Of a stretch of 5,522 nt of DNA, positions 5,513 to 5,522 are shown piece after piece; position 1 is the stretch's first letter; the number at the start of each line of letters is the position of its first letter. This DNA is from JADFOB01 sp964651325 (GTDB lineage: Bacteria > Planctomycetota > Phycisphaerae > UBA1845). The position numbers were made by a program, and so were the translations under genes. The stretch spans positions 1-5,522 of the forward strand of contig CAZYXP010000221.1 in assembly GCA_964651325.1 (NCBI GenBank), written 5' to 3'. The notes below the pieces were generated by a model. That model did no database searches. It had not been told where the DNA came from and saw only the letters and a list, made by a program, of their open reading frames with translations.

Positions 5513-5522
5513 CTCTGAATAG

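Noticed and set aside
5151..5518. Open frames crossing the 42-base repeats on both strands
   Set aside because: The repeat period is a multiple of three, which keeps frames open. The peptides are repetitive and low-complexity, with no ribosome-binding site or domain.

Overview
The window reads as a GC-rich bacterial chromosome segment carrying ordinary housekeeping and conserved-hypothetical genes. The most likely source is a planctomycete or a related PVC-group bacterium (inference, moderate confidence). This rests on a GxxExxY-type gene remnant, GC-rich hairpin repeats between genes, a long YkgJ-type cysteine-cluster protein, and a zinc-ribbon hypothetical protein of a kind I associate with that phylum. 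No tRNA, rRNA, CRISPR array, transposase or phage gene was seen.

Left end (1-518): the 3' part of a GxxExxY-family (PDDEXK_3-like) gene enters from the left edge. It is broken by an in-frame TGA and has lost a conserved Asp, so it is probably a pseudogene. Just after it is a 158-base segment bounded by matching inverted arms of the 'accaccaaggcaccaag' type.

Plus-strand cluster (519-2524): three genes lie close together. They encode a flavin-reductase-like FMN-binding split-barrel protein, a 67-residue membrane-anchored zinc-ribbon protein, and the adenine DNA glycosylase MutY with its [4Fe-4S] cysteines and NUDIX-like C-terminal domain. Spacing and overlap suggest co-transcription. MutY removes A paired with 8-oxoguanine, so an oxidative-damage theme is possible, but the other two genes do not prove it.

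Convergent gap (2525-2722): no gene is visible. It holds a GC-rich hairpin repeat lying 3' of both mutY and the minus-strand gene that faces it.

Minus-strand cluster (5284 down to 2723): a 429-residue YkgJ-type cysteine-cluster protein overlaps deoC (deoxyribose-phosphate aldolase) by four bases (ATGA). A 167-residue zinc-ribbon protein of unknown function follows 61 bases later and appears to have its own sigma70-type promoter, whose -35 box contains the deoC stop codon.

Right end (5285-5522): no gene is visible. It holds a 42-base tandem repeat, an inverted copy of the 2674-2703 repeat (28 of 30 bases identical), and a perfect 8-bp hairpin. I see no convincing new biological system. The items most worth a second look are the repeat families, the decayed GxxExxY gene with its flanking inverted repeat, the unexplained C-terminal region of the YkgJ-type protein, and the overlapping promoter.
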